A DNA stretch of 64,000 nt from Pseudomonas sp. dw_612 (GTDB lineage: Bacteria; Pseudomonadota; Gammaproteobacteria; Pseudomonadales; Pseudomonadaceae): assembly GCF_018449725.1 (NCBI RefSeq), contig NZ_JAAVVC010000024.1, positions 1 to 64,000 of the forward strand, written 5' to 3'. The first letter of the stretch is position 1, and each line of letters opens with the position of its first letter. Below the pieces are notes generated by a model that was not told the origin of the DNA, searched no databases, and saw only the letters and a program-made list of their open reading frames with translations. A program made the position numbers and the translations under genes. Positions 53,656 through 62,591 of the stretch are shown here, piece after piece.

Positions 53656-54403
53656 AAGCGAAACCATTGAAATCGACATCGACGGCGAACAGATGACCGG
53701 GCATTTTCTCAGCCCCAAATCAAAAGTCCCGGGCGTGCTGTTCGTGCACGGCTGGGGCGGCAGTCAGGAGCGGGATCTGGAACGAGCCAAAGGCATCGCG
53801 GGATTGGGCTGTGTTTGTCTGACCTTCGACCTGCGTGGGCACACCGGCGGCACCGGCATTGCACTGTCCAAGGTCACCCGTGAAGACAACCTGCGGGACT
53901 TGCTGGCGGCGTACGATCGCTTGCTCGCCCATCCGGCCCTCGACACCTCGGCGATTGCGGTGGTCGGCACCAGTTATGGCGGGTATCTGGCGGCGATCCT
54001 CACCTCATTGCGCCCGGTGCGCTGGCTGGCGTTGCGGGTACCGGCGCTGTATCGCGACGAGCAATGGCACACGCCCAAGCGGGATCTGGACAAGGTGGAT
54101 TTGCTCGACTACCGCAGCACGCTGGTGCATTCCGAGAACAATCGCGCGTTGCACGCCTGCGCGGCGTTTACCGGGGACGTGTTGCTGGTGGAGTCCGAGA
54201 CGGATGACCACATCCCTCACGCCACGATCATGAGTTACCGCGCGGCGTGCCAGCAGACGCATTCCCTGACCCACCGCATCATCGACGGCGCCGACCACGC
54301 CTTGAGCGACCCCATATCACAGCAGGCCTACACCTCGATCCTAGTGGACTGGATCACGGAAATGGTGGTGGGGGAGCGGTTGAGCATTATTCAGTCATCG
54401 TGA
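53645..54403 (+). CDS. Alpha/beta hydrolase (dienelactone hydrolase/peptidase-like)
   Basis: A 252-residue hydrolase with nucleophile S110 in GTSYGGY and oxyanion region VLFVHGWGGSQERD. The acid is probably the Asp in VESETDDHIPH and the catalytic histidine in DGADHALSDP. No signal peptide, so cytoplasmic. The start ATG at 53645 lies inside the end of the DUF3182 gene (11-base overlap). Substrate unknown; the coupling suggests it acts on a product or partner of the DUF3182 protein. Confidence 0.87.
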   Translation: MTARSETIEIDIDGEQMTGHFLSPKSKVPGVLFVHGWGGSQERDLERAKGIAGLGCVCLTFDLRGHTGGTGIALSKVTREDNLRDLLAAYDRLLAHPALDTSAIAVVGTSYGGYLAAILTSLRPVRWLALRVPALYRDEQWHTPKRDLDKVDLLDYRSTLVHSENNRALHACAAFTGDVLLVESETDDHIPHATIMSYRAACQQTHSLTHRIIDGADHALSDPISQQAYTSILVDWITEMVVGERLSIIQSS

Positions 54404-54408
54404 TTGCA

Positions 54409-54500
54409 GCAAGATCAAAAGATCGCAGCCTTCGGCAGCTCCTACAGGTGAACGCATTTCAATGTAGGAGCTGCCGAAGGCTGCGATCTTTTGATCTTGC
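54409..54500. repeat. REP-like inverted pair, family 2, between convergent genes
   Basis: 38-base perfect arms at 54409-54446 and 54463-54500 around a 16-base loop, core GTAGGAGCTGCCGAAGGCTG. It fills nearly the whole gap between the hydrolase stop and the YbhN-like stop, and likely serves as a bidirectional terminator. Confidence 0.94.
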
Positions 54501-54502
54501 TT

Positions 54503-55501
54503 TTAATCCCGAGGTTTCTTCGCAATCCGCAACGACTTGGCCTTGGCCTCCACCACCAGATACATCACCAGCGCAATCAACAACGGCAAGATGAAATAAA
54601 TCGCCCGATACGCCAACAACCCCGCCACCAGACTGCCCCGCGACGCCTCATGTTGCAGCAGCGCCACGAACACCGCCTCCAGCACCCCAAGCCCCGCCGG
54701 GATGTGCGTAATGACCCCGGCAATCGCGCTGATCAACAACACCCCCAGCACCAACGGATAGTCCAGTTTGCTCGGCAACAGGGTAAAAATCACCGCCGCC
54801 ATCAACGACCAGTTCAACGCACCGAGCGCCAGTTGCAGCAGCGCCATGCGTAGCGATGGCAGGTCGATTTCCACGCCGCGTATCGCCCATTCCCGGCGTT
54901 TGGAAAACCGGCACGCCGCCAGATACCCGGCACTGATCACCAGCAGCAACACCCCGACGCCTTGCAGTGCATCGCTGCTCAGCTTCCAGCCCGGTGGCAT
55001 TCGGACCAGTCCGCTGCTGAAGATCGCGCCAGCGATCACCATGTAGCCGAACCAGTTCGTCGCGAGGCTCAGCCCTAGGATTTTCGCGATGTTGCTTTTG
55101 CTCACGCCCAGCCTTGAATACAGCCGATAACGCATGGCGATGCCGCCGACCCAGGCGCTCAGGTTGAGGTTGAAGGCGTAGCTGATGATCCCCACCGGCA
55201 GAATCTGTTTCCAAGTCAGGTCCTGGCGGATGTAGGTGCGGCCGATCAGATCGAAGCTGGCATAGACCAGGAAACTTACCAGAGTCACGCTCGCCGCAAT
55301 GATCAGCGTGCGTACTTTGAAATCGGCCAGAGTGTCGAACACCTCGTTCCATTCAATGCGCTGGGCCAGCATCGTGAACAGCACGATCAGCGCCAGGAAA
55401 AACAGGATCGTCAGTGGTTTTTTCCAGCGGCTCCAACGGGCTTTTTTGGCTGGAACAGGGCTGTCGGCGTGGGCGGCCGGTTGTGCATCAGAGTGGCTCA
55501 T
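54503..55501 (-). CDS. ybhN: YbhN/LPG-synthase-TM family inner-membrane protein
   Basis: A 332-residue integral membrane protein with about eight hydrophobic segments. The family (UPF0104) includes the flippase-like half of lysylphosphatidylglycerol synthetase. FNLNLSAWVGGIAMRYRLYSRLGVSKSNIAKILGLSLATNW and GVITHIPAGLGVLEAVFVALL are family signatures. The start overlaps the clsB stop by 14 bases. ybhP-clsB-ybhN occurs in the same order in E. coli. A role in phospholipid transport is inferred from family and context. It lacks the soluble aminoacyl-transferase half. Confidence 0.88.
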   Translation of the reverse strand: MSHSDAQPAAHADSPVPAKKARWSRWKKPLTILFFLALIVLFTMLAQRIEWNEVFDTLADFKVRTLIIAASVTLVSFLVYASFDLIGRTYIRQDLTWKQILPVGIISYAFNLNLSAWVGGIAMRYRLYSRLGVSKSNIAKILGLSLATNWFGYMVIAGAIFSSGLVRMPPGWKLSSDALQGVGVLLLVISAGYLAACRFSKRREWAIRGVEIDLPSLRMALLQLALGALNWSLMAAVIFTLLPSKLDYPLVLGVLLISAIAGVITHIPAGLGVLEAVFVALLQHEASRGSLVAGLLAYRAIYFILPLLIALVMYLVVEAKAKSLRIAKKPRD

Positions 55502-56780
55502 GACGATCGCTCCCGGCCGGGTGAGTGAAGGGTTTCAGGCGCGGCTTGTGCGCCGGCAACCAACCGGCCCATGCCGGAAAATGGCGCAGGAAGTGGAACA
55601 CCAGAAACCCGACGGTCATGTGCCAGACCCGACCGCGCGGGGACTTATCCGGGGACATGGCTTTGCAATGGTTGTTGCTCAGGTCTTCAAGGCGCTCAAA
55701 CAGTTGGCGATTGAAGGTTCGGTCGCGGATCAACACATTGGCTTCCAGGTTCATCGACAGGCTCAGCGGATCGAGGTTGCTCGAGCCGACGGTGCTCCAG
55801 TCTTCATCCACCAACGCGACTTTGCCGTGCAGCGGTCGTTGGCTATATTCGTGAATCTGCACGCCGGACTTGAGCAGATAGTCATAGGTCATGCGTGCAG
55901 CCAGTTTGGCCACCAGCATGTCCGGTTGGCCTTGTAGAATCAGTCGCACCTCCACGCCACGGCGCGCCGCATTGCGGATCTCGCGCAGCAGCCGATAACC
56001 GGGAAAGAAGTAGGCGTTGGCGATGACGACGCGGCGCTGGGCGCTGCGCAGGACTTGGCGGTAAACCTCCTCGATGTCCGTGCGATGGTCGCCGTTGTCG
56101 CGGTACACCAGTCGAACCTGCCCATCATGATCACTGAAGGCCAATTCCGAACGTCGTTGCCGGCGGCGTTGCCACCAATACTTCGCCCGTGCCGGACGAC
56201 CGCTTTGCAGCAGGGCGAAGTGATGAATGTCCGCCACCGCCGGGCCTTGCACTTCCACGGAATAATCCTGCTTGGCCTCGGGGCCGAAGTCGGCCAGATG
56301 GTCGGCGGAAAAGTTGATCCCGCCGAGGAACGCAATCGTGCCGTCGACCACCACAATCTTGCGGTGCAGGCGGCGGAACCAGTTCGTGCGGATACCCAGA
56401 TGCTTGGGCGCCGGATCAAATATCTGGACGTGTACGCCGGCCTCATTCAATGCCGCGAGATAGCCGCTGCTCAACTCGCCGCAGCCAAAGCCGTCAAGGC
56501 TGGCGGTTACGCGCACGCCTCGCTGGGCGGCTTCAATCAGCACTTGCTGCAGCTCATTGCCGACCTTGTCTTCGAAAACAATGAAGGTTTCCAGGAGGAT
56601 TTCGGTCTTGGCTTCGCGCATGGCCGCGAATACCCGCGGGAAATACGCTTCACCGTTTTCCAGCAACTCGACCCGGTTGTTTCCCTGCCAGGCGTATTCG
56701 ACGTCAACCGCCGCGGGCTCGCCCATCGGTGGCGCGGCAATCTGTTCCACGGTGGTTTTCTCCATCGAGGGATGGCTCAT
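55488..56780 (-). CDS. clsB: Cardiolipin synthase B
   Basis: A phospholipase D-superfamily enzyme that makes cardiolipin from phosphatidylglycerol. The 430-residue protein has two HKD motifs: H139-K141-D146 (LHRKIVVVDGTIAFLGG) and H318-K320-D325 (LHGKVALVDEDWSTVGSSN). There are no N-terminal transmembrane helices, which fits ClsB rather than ClsA. The C-terminus has a hydrophobic stretch (WHMTVGFLVFHFLRHFPAW). The start ATG overlaps the ybhP stop. Confidence 0.92.
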   Translation of the reverse strand: MSHPSMEKTTVEQIAAPPMGEPAAVDVEYAWQGNNRVELLENGEAYFPRVFAAMREAKTEILLETFIVFEDKVGNELQQVLIEAAQRGVRVTASLDGFGCGELSSGYLAALNEAGVHVQIFDPAPKHLGIRTNWFRRLHRKIVVVDGTIAFLGGINFSADHLADFGPEAKQDYSVEVQGPAVADIHHFALLQSGRPARAKYWWQRRRQRRSELAFSDHDGQVRLVYRDNGDHRTDIEEVYRQVLRSAQRRVVIANAYFFPGYRLLREIRNAARRGVEVRLILQGQPDMLVAKLAARMTYDYLLKSGVQIHEYSQRPLHGKVALVDEDWSTVGSSNLDPLSLSMNLEANVLIRDRTFNRQLFERLEDLSNNHCKAMSPDKSPRGRVWHMTVGFLVFHFLRHFPAWAGWLPAHKPRLKPFTHPAGSDRHEPL

Positions 56781-57574
56781 AGCTCGATCTCCACCGAAAG
56801 CGGTGCGTGGTCAGAAAGGTGTGACCAGGGCCGCGCCGCCAACACCTGCGGACGGCTGGCCTTGAGGTTGCGCACGTAGATGCGGTCCAGGCGCAGCGCC
56901 GGCCAGCGCGCCGGAAACGTGCGCGCCGGTTTGCCATGGTGTTCGGCGAAGACTTCACGCAGGCCCGCAGGTTTTAGCAGCGCATCGGCGCGCTGGCGCC
57001 AGTCGTTGAAGTCTCCGGCGACGATCACCGGCGCATCGTCCGGCAACTCGGCGAGGCGGCGGGACAGCAACTTCAGTTGTTCAGTGCGATGAGCTTCATG
57101 CAACCCGAGATGGACGCAAATTGCGTGCACTTCCTGGCCGTCACCGGGCAGGCGCAGCACGCAATGCAGGATGCCGCGGTTCTCGTGACCGCTGATGGAC
57201 ACGTCGAGGTTGTCATGACGAATGATCTGGAATTTCGACAACAACGCATTGCCGTGGTCGCCCGCCGGGTACACCGCGTTGCGGCCGTAGGCGAACTGCG
57301 GCCACAGGGTGTCGGCGAGGAATTCGTATTGCGGCATCGTCGGCCAGTTGCTGTAGCGCTGGGGATGCTGCTCGTGGGTGCCGTGGACTTCCTGCAAAAA
57401 CACCACGTCGGCGGACACGCTGCGCACTGCTTCACGCAACTCGGGCAGGATGAAGCGCCGGTTGAGTGCGGTGAACCCCTTGTGGGTATTGACCGTCAGC
57501 ACGGTAAAGCGGCGCACGGCGGTGATGATGGTTTGCTGCTCGTCGGTGTTGCCGACCGGTTCAGAAATGCTCAT
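56777..57574 (-). CDS. ybhP: Endonuclease/exonuclease/phosphatase family protein (YbhP)
   Basis: A 265-residue member of the EEP fold. It has LTVNTHKGF, the metal-binding Glu in DVVFLQEVHG, ICVHLGLHEAHR, IVAGDFNDWRQ and the C-terminal SDHAPLSVEIEL. The family cleaves phosphodiesters in nucleic acids or phospholipids; next to clsB, a phospholipid role is plausible. No signal peptide. It overlaps the DUF72 gene upstream and clsB downstream by ATGA-type junctions. Confidence 0.9.
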   Translation of the reverse strand: MSISEPVGNTDEQQTIITAVRRFTVLTVNTHKGFTALNRRFILPELREAVRSVSADVVFLQEVHGTHEQHPQRYSNWPTMPQYEFLADTLWPQFAYGRNAVYPAGDHGNALLSKFQIIRHDNLDVSISGHENRGILHCVLRLPGDGQEVHAICVHLGLHEAHRTEQLKLLSRRLAELPDDAPVIVAGDFNDWRQRADALLKPAGLREVFAEHHGKPARTFPARWPALRLDRIYVRNLKASRPQVLAARPWSHLSDHAPLSVEIEL

Positions 57575-58497
57575 GGCAGCACTCCTTCGGCAGCGGGCTC
57601 GCCGGGGCGGGTGGCGAGGTCTTTGTCGAGGTCGAAGCGCTCCAGCAGGCTGCGGGCGTCGAAGGGCGCGCGGACCTTGATGTCGTTATCGAAATAGCAG
57701 AAGACTTCGCGGGTTTTGCGCACCTTGGGTTTTTGCCGCGGCGCGATCAGATGTGGGTCCGTCGGTTGCTTGCCGTGGTTCCAGGCGTCAATCCGGTCGC
57801 CCCAGCGTTTCAGCGCCTCGGGCGTGTAGCCGCTGGCGTAGAGCTCTTCGGCGCCGTGCAGGCGCAGGTAGACAAAGTCGCTGGTGAGGTCTTCGCGGTA
57901 CGGCCACTTACCGGCGGTGTCGGCGATCACCAGGGCGGTGTTGTACCGTCGTAGCAGGCGAGTGAAGGCGGGATCGACAAAACTTTCATGGCGAATTTCC
58001 ACGGCGTGGCGCAACGGTTTTTTGCCGTGGGCCTTCAGGCTCGCGTGGCCATTCACATGGGCGTCGTGTTGGCGGGCGAGGGCGGCGGCCTGTTCGGTGT
58101 CGTGTGGCAATTGTTCGAGGAAGTGTTCAAACAGTTCGGCGTCGAACTTGAAGCTGGGCGGGAATTGCCAAAGGATCGGTCCGAGTTTTTCTTTCAGTTC
58201 CAGCACCCCGGAGGCAAAGAAATTCGCCAGGGGTTTATGGATGTCCCGCAGGCGCCTGATGTGGGTGATGAAACGCGGGGCTTTAACGCTGAAGACGAAG
58301 CCCCGTGGGGTTTCTTCGTACCACTGCAGATAGCGTTCAGGCCGTTGCAGGGCGTAGAACGATCCATTGATTTCGATGCTGTTGACCGCCCGCGAGGCGA
58401 ATTGCAGTTCACGCTTCTGGGTCAGCCCCTTCGGGTAGAACCCCCCGCGCCACGGTGTATAGCGCCAGCCGGAAATACCGATATGAATCGCCGCCAT
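57571..58497 (-). CDS. DUF72 family protein (YecE-like)
   Basis: A 308-residue TIM-barrel-like protein of unknown activity. Signatures are IHIGISGWRYTPWRGGFYP, SIEINGSFYALQRPERYLQWYEETP, GPILWQFPPSFKFD, AVEIRHESF and DFVYLRLHG. I chose the ATG at 58497, preceded by GGGAGGA; 16 extra upstream residues are not family-like. It is the first gene of the overlapping set DUF72-ybhP-clsB-ybhN. Confidence 0.9.
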   Translation of the reverse strand: MAAIHIGISGWRYTPWRGGFYPKGLTQKRELQFASRAVNSIEINGSFYALQRPERYLQWYEETPRGFVFSVKAPRFITHIRRLRDIHKPLANFFASGVLELKEKLGPILWQFPPSFKFDAELFEHFLEQLPHDTEQAAALARQHDAHVNGHASLKAHGKKPLRHAVEIRHESFVDPAFTRLLRRYNTALVIADTAGKWPYREDLTSDFVYLRLHGAEELYASGYTPEALKRWGDRIDAWNHGKQPTDPHLIAPRQKPKVRKTREVFCYFDNDIKVRAPFDARSLLERFDLDKDLATRPGEPAAEGVLP

Positions 58498-58598
58498 GTG
58501 TCCTCCCGTCGAATGGCCCTCCATCTTTTGATGACTGTCGGGCAAACGGGAAAGTTTCGATGGGACTACGGACGGTCAACAGGTCACACATCACACCC

Positions 58599-58676
58599 GT
58601 AGGAGCTGCCGAAGGCTGCGATCTTTTGACTTTGATTTTTTAAGATCAAAAGATCGCAGCCTTCGGCAGCTCCTAC
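58599..58676. repeat. REP-like inverted pair, family 2, upstream of the DUF72 gene
   Basis: 31-base perfect arms at 58599-58629 and 58646-58676 around a 16-base centre. It lies between the MFS stop at 58683 and the DUF72 start, so transcripts of the MFS gene read toward it. Confidence 0.93.
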
Positions 58677-58682
58677 AGGGGT

Positions 58683-59885
58683 TTAGTGACCGGCGACTAC
58701 GCGGGTCGAGCTTTCGGCATACACCGGCCCAAGCCGATCAAGCCGTCCACTCCACAGGGTCAACGCAAGCGCCACCAACACCACCAGGCCACCAATCCAC
58801 GCGGTATGGATCAACCCCATATTCGCCACGATCAAGCCACCGCCCCACGCACCCCCGGCAATCCCGAGGTTGAACGCCGCGATGTTCAGGCCCGAAGCCA
58901 CGTCCACCGCATTCGGAGTGTGATGTTCGGCCTGACGCACCACATACACCTGCAGGCCCGGCACGTTGCCGAAGGCCACGGCGCCCCAGACCAGCACGGT
59001 CGCCAGGGCCAGCCATGGGTTACTGGCGGTGAAAGTCAGCACGAACAGCACGGCGGCGAGCAGGGCGAAGATGATTTTCAGCGCGCTGATCGGGCCGCGT
59101 TTGTCTGCCAGTTTGCCGCCCCAGATATTACCGACAGCCACCGAGATGCCGTAGACCAGCAGCACCAGGCTGACGGTGCTGGCGCTGAAGCCGGAGATGT
59201 CCTGAAGAATCGGTGCCAGGAACGTGAACGCGATAAACGAGCCGCCGTAACCGACCGCCGTCATGGCATACACCAGCAGCAGACGCGGTTGTTTGAGTAC
59301 TTGCAGTTGTTCCAGCAACGAGGCGGGTTTGCTGTGGGTGATGTTTTTCGGCACGTAGAGCAGGCTGCCGATAAACGCGATCACACCCAACGCCGACACG
59401 GCGAGGAAGGTTTCACGCCAGCCGAAATGCTGACCGATAAATGTCCCCAGCGGCACGCCGGTAACCAATGCCACGGTCAGGCCGGTGAACATGATCGCAA
59501 TCGCGCTGGCGGCTTTTTCCTTCGGTACCAGGCTGGTGGCGATGGTCGAGCCAATCGAGAAAAACACCCCGTGGGCCAGGCCGGTGACGATCCGCGCGAT
59601 GATCAGCGATTCGTAGCTCGGGGCTTTCCAGGCCAGCAGGTTGCCGAGGGTGAACAGCACCATCAGCGACAACAGCAGCAATTTGCGCGGGACTTTGCCG
59701 GTGAGGGCGGTCAGCACTGGCGCGCCGATGGCCACGCCCAGGGCGTAGAGGCTGACCAGCAAACCGGCGGACGGCAGGCTGACCCCGAGGTCGGCGCCGA
59801 TGGTGGGTAACAGGCCAACGATGACGAACTCGGTCGTCCCGATGGCGAAGGCGCTGAGGGTCAGCGCGAGCAAGGCAATGGGCAT
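58683..59885 (-). CDS. MFS transporter, DHA1 drug/sugar efflux type
   Basis: A 400-residue protein with 12 hydrophobic segments. It begins MPIALLALTLSAFAIGTTEFVIVGLLPTIGADLGVSLPSAGLLVSLYALGVAIGAPVLTALTGKVPRK. The motif-A equivalent is degenerate (LTGKVPRKLLL); motif C-like glycines occur in ALVTGVPLGTFIGQHFGWRETF. It resembles AraJ/YdhP-type exporters; the substrate is unknown. It is monocistronic, bounded by a REP pair on one side and the compound repeat on the other. Confidence 0.88.
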   Translation of the reverse strand: MPIALLALTLSAFAIGTTEFVIVGLLPTIGADLGVSLPSAGLLVSLYALGVAIGAPVLTALTGKVPRKLLLLSLMVLFTLGNLLAWKAPSYESLIIARIVTGLAHGVFFSIGSTIATSLVPKEKAASAIAIMFTGLTVALVTGVPLGTFIGQHFGWRETFLAVSALGVIAFIGSLLYVPKNITHSKPASLLEQLQVLKQPRLLLVYAMTAVGYGGSFIAFTFLAPILQDISGFSASTVSLVLLVYGISVAVGNIWGGKLADKRGPISALKIIFALLAAVLFVLTFTASNPWLALATVLVWGAVAFGNVPGLQVYVVRQAEHHTPNAVDVASGLNIAAFNLGIAGGAWGGGLIVANMGLIHTAWIGGLVVLVALALTLWSGRLDRLGPVYAESSTRVVAGH

Positions 59886-59987
59886 GACTGCAACTCCGGT
59901 GGTTTATTTGATAGAGCGCAGTGTCGGGGTTTGGGTTGTGCGGAAAAATAGGGGGATTGGCATTTGATATTTGCTTTGTGCGCAAAG

Positions 59988-60290
59988 ATCAAGGGCCACC
60001 CCTCACCCCAGCCCTCTCCCCAGAGGGGAGAGGGGAAAGGGAGCAGATCTCTGTGCTCTTCAAAACCTGAGTTCGGCTCGGTATTTCAGGTCGATGTAGC
60101 TCCAAGTACAACTCGGTCGGCTCCCTCTCCCCTTTTGTGGAGAGGGCTGCGGGGGGAAAGGGAGCAGATCTCTGTGCTCTTCAAAACCTGAGTTCAGCTC
60201 GGTATTTCAGGTCGATGTAGCTCCAAGTACAACTCGGTCGGCTCCCTCTCCCCTCTGGGGAGAGGGCTGGGGTGAGGGGTGGCCCTTGAT
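59988..60290. repeat. Compound repeat: 47-bp terminal inverted repeats around two tandem units
   Basis: The ends 59988-60034 and 60244-60290 are perfect inverted copies of each other (47 bases; core CCCCTCACCCCAGCCCTCTC). Between them a unit of about 120 bp occurs twice, nearly identical, containing CAGATCTCTGTGCTCTTC and CTCGGTATTTCAGGTCGATG, with an internal GAGAGGG/CCCTCTCC-type stem. No plausible coding sequence. It fills most of the 479-base gap 59886-60364. It resembles a non-autonomous mobile repeat. Confidence 0.85.
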
Positions 60291-60364
60291 TTCACCCCAA
60301 AACCGAACTTGCCCGGCATTTGCCGATCAGTTCCTTACAGACCCTTCGCAAGGAGCTCCGCGTT

Positions 60365-62485
60365 TTGTTCAAGTTCAAGACTGCGATACTACTGGGGGCG
60401 TTGTTGATTCTGGGCAGCGGCGAGCTGGAAGCCGCCGCGCTGCCGGGCGTTCCCACCACCGCCGAGGCGCCGGCCGCGCCCGAACCACTGGTCCAGGGCG
60501 GCCTGCTCGGCGCCATCAGTTCCAGCATCGACGATGTGCAGGACAAGCTCGACCTCAACGAAAACCTGGTAGATGCCTGGCGGCTGCGGGCGGATCGGGC
60601 GGCCGACGAAGTCGACAAACTGGTCAACCAGCCTTCGGCGCGCTCCGGCTGGAGTGTGGCTGGCGATTTCCTGATGCTGTCCGGCGTCTGGCTCGGCACC
60701 TTCGCCTTGCTTACCGTACTCGGCGGGATTGCCGCCAAACGCCTGAGCCAGGGCCGTTGGCTAAGCACCCGCCAACGCAGTCAAGACCTGCTCGGCTACC
60801 TGCTGCCATACACGCTGCCGGCGATCGCCAGCCTGCCGTTGACCCTCTACGTCAGCCATTTTCTGCAAGCCTCGGCGGGGCGGGCGTTGGCGTTGTGTTT
60901 TGCCTACGCCACCAGCAGCGGCATTTTTTCCACCTCGATGCTGCTCTGCGTGATTGTCATGTTCAACACCGGCCACAAGCGCCCGGCGGTGCAGATCATC
61001 CGAGATTTCTGCCCCAGACCGTTGTTCCTGATCGGTTTCCTCGCGGCGCTCAGCGACGCATTGACCAGCCCGCAGATCGCCCGGCAACTGGGGGGCAATA
61101 TCACCAGCAGCGTCGCGGTGTTTACCGGGCTGTTTGCCTCGATCATCTTCGGTTACCTGGTCATCCGTTTGAGACGCCCGGTGGCGCATCTGATCCGCAA
61201 TCGCCCACTGGCCCAGCGCCTCAAACAACCGTCGCTGCAAGAGTCCCTGCGGATCTTTTCCGGGCTCTGGTACTGGCCGATTCTGCTGATGGTGATGGTC
61301 TCGGCGATCAACCTGATCGGCGTCGGCGAGGACAATCAAAAAGCCCTGCGTTGCGCGTTGTTCACCACGATCTTGCTGATCGCCACGGTGTTCCTGAGCA
61401 CGATTTTCCAGCACCTGTTCAAATCCCGCAAAGCCGAAAGAATCCAGCGCAGCAGCGCCTACAAGGAACGCTTTCTCAGCCTGTTGCACGCCTTGCTGCG
61501 GATCGTCATGGCGGTGGCGTTCATTGAGATTCTCGGGCGAATCTGGGGCGTGTCGCTGTTTGAGTTTGCCGAGCAAAATTCCATCGGGCGGGCGATTGGC
61601 AATGCATTGAGCAGCATCGGTTTGATCTTCCTGGTGACGTGGCTGCTGTGGGTGGTGCTCGACACAGCGATCCAGGAAGCACTGAAACCACCGATCAGCA
61701 AACGCTCGGCACGTCAGCCGAGCACGCGGGTGAAAACCATCCTGCCGCTGCTGCGCAACGCGATCAAAATCATCCTGGTGGTGATCTGCGCGATTACGAC
61801 CATGGCCAACCTCGGGATCAACGTCGCGCCACTGCTGGCCGGTGCCGGGGTGGTCGGCCTGGCCATCGGTTTCGGCTCCCAGCAACTGGTGCAGGACGTG
61901 ATCACCGGGCTGTTCATCATCATTGAAGACACGCTGTCGATCGGCGACTGGGTGGTGCTCGACTCTGGCCACGCCGGCACCGTCGAGGGCCTGACCATCC
62001 GCACCTTGCGCCTGCGCGACGGCAAGGGTTTCGTGCATTCGGTGCCGTTCGGGCAGATCAAGGCTGTGACCAACCAATCGCGGCAATTCGCTTATGCGTT
62101 TTTCTCGGTGCAGTTCACCTATGACACGGATGTGGACAAGGCCATCGAGTTGATCCGCGAGGCCGGGGATTCGATCCGCGACGACGCGTTCCTCAAGTAC
62201 AACCTGCAAGGGCCGCTGGATGTGTTTGGCGTCGACAAAATGGACCTCAACGGCGTGGTGCTGACGGCGCAGTTCCGCACGGTGTCGGGCGGGCAATATG
62301 CGGTGAGCCGGGCGTTTAACCAGCGGCTGAAAAAGCTTGTGGATAACAGTCCGTGGGTACACTTCGCGCAGACTTATCCACAGCAGGTACTGATGCCGCA
62401 TCGGGTGGTAGAGGGTGCGGAAGAGGAGGGGCCCGCGCCGGAGAACTCGCCAGTGTTATTGCCAGAGCAGCCGCGTACCCAATGA
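60365..62485 (+). CDS. Large MscS-family mechanosensitive channel (YbiO/MscM-like)
   Basis: A 706-residue channel. It begins with a signal peptide (FKFKTAILLGALLILGSGELEAAALP) and a periplasmic segment with a short coiled coil (about 45-85). Several membrane helices follow. The MscS core comes near residue 475 (ICAITTMANLGINVAPLLAGAGVVGLAIGFGSQQLVQDVITGLFIIIEDTLSIGDWVVL). The beta and C-terminal domains complete it. I chose the TTG at 60365 after AAGGAG (60349-60354); another TTG at 60320 would add 15 residues before the signal peptide. It protects against osmotic downshock by family inference. Confidence 0.88.
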   Translation: MFKFKTAILLGALLILGSGELEAAALPGVPTTAEAPAAPEPLVQGGLLGAISSSIDDVQDKLDLNENLVDAWRLRADRAADEVDKLVNQPSARSGWSVAGDFLMLSGVWLGTFALLTVLGGIAAKRLSQGRWLSTRQRSQDLLGYLLPYTLPAIASLPLTLYVSHFLQASAGRALALCFAYATSSGIFSTSMLLCVIVMFNTGHKRPAVQIIRDFCPRPLFLIGFLAALSDALTSPQIARQLGGNITSSVAVFTGLFASIIFGYLVIRLRRPVAHLIRNRPLAQRLKQPSLQESLRIFSGLWYWPILLMVMVSAINLIGVGEDNQKALRCALFTTILLIATVFLSTIFQHLFKSRKAERIQRSSAYKERFLSLLHALLRIVMAVAFIEILGRIWGVSLFEFAEQNSIGRAIGNALSSIGLIFLVTWLLWVVLDTAIQEALKPPISKRSARQPSTRVKTILPLLRNAIKIILVVICAITTMANLGINVAPLLAGAGVVGLAIGFGSQQLVQDVITGLFIIIEDTLSIGDWVVLDSGHAGTVEGLTIRTLRLRDGKGFVHSVPFGQIKAVTNQSRQFAYAFFSVQFTYDTDVDKAIELIREAGDSIRDDAFLKYNLQGPLDVFGVDKMDLNGVVLTAQFRTVSGGQYAVSRAFNQRLKKLVDNSPWVHFAQTYPQQVLMPHRVVEGAEEEGPAPENSPVLLPEQPRTQ

Positions 62486-62500
62486 TGTGTGTTGTAGCTG

Positions 62501-62580
62501 CTGGCCCCTTCGCGAGCAAGCCCGCTCCCACATTGGAATGCGTTCCCCTGTGGGAGCGGGCTTGCTCGCGAAGGGGCCAG
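62501..62580. repeat. REP-like inverted pair, family 1, copy c
   Basis: 32-base perfect arms at 62501-62532 and 62549-62580 with a 16-base loop. It is in the opposite order to copies a and b (TTCGCGAG arm first). It lies between the convergent channel and helicase genes and probably terminates both. Confidence 0.94.
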
Positions 62581-62591
62581 ATGAATCACCA

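Noticed and set aside
58686..59810. A 374-codon open frame antisense to the MFS transporter
   Set aside because: The sense strand is a clear 12-helix transporter; the antisense translation is Gln/His/Gly rich and implausible.
59964..60191. A short open frame across the compound repeat
   Set aside because: It consists of repeat-derived low-complexity residues; repeated sequence explains it better than coding.
60286..61527. A 413-codon open frame in another frame of the MscS-type channel gene
   Set aside because: It is a GC-driven alternative frame; the channel frame has signal peptide, helices and MscS core.
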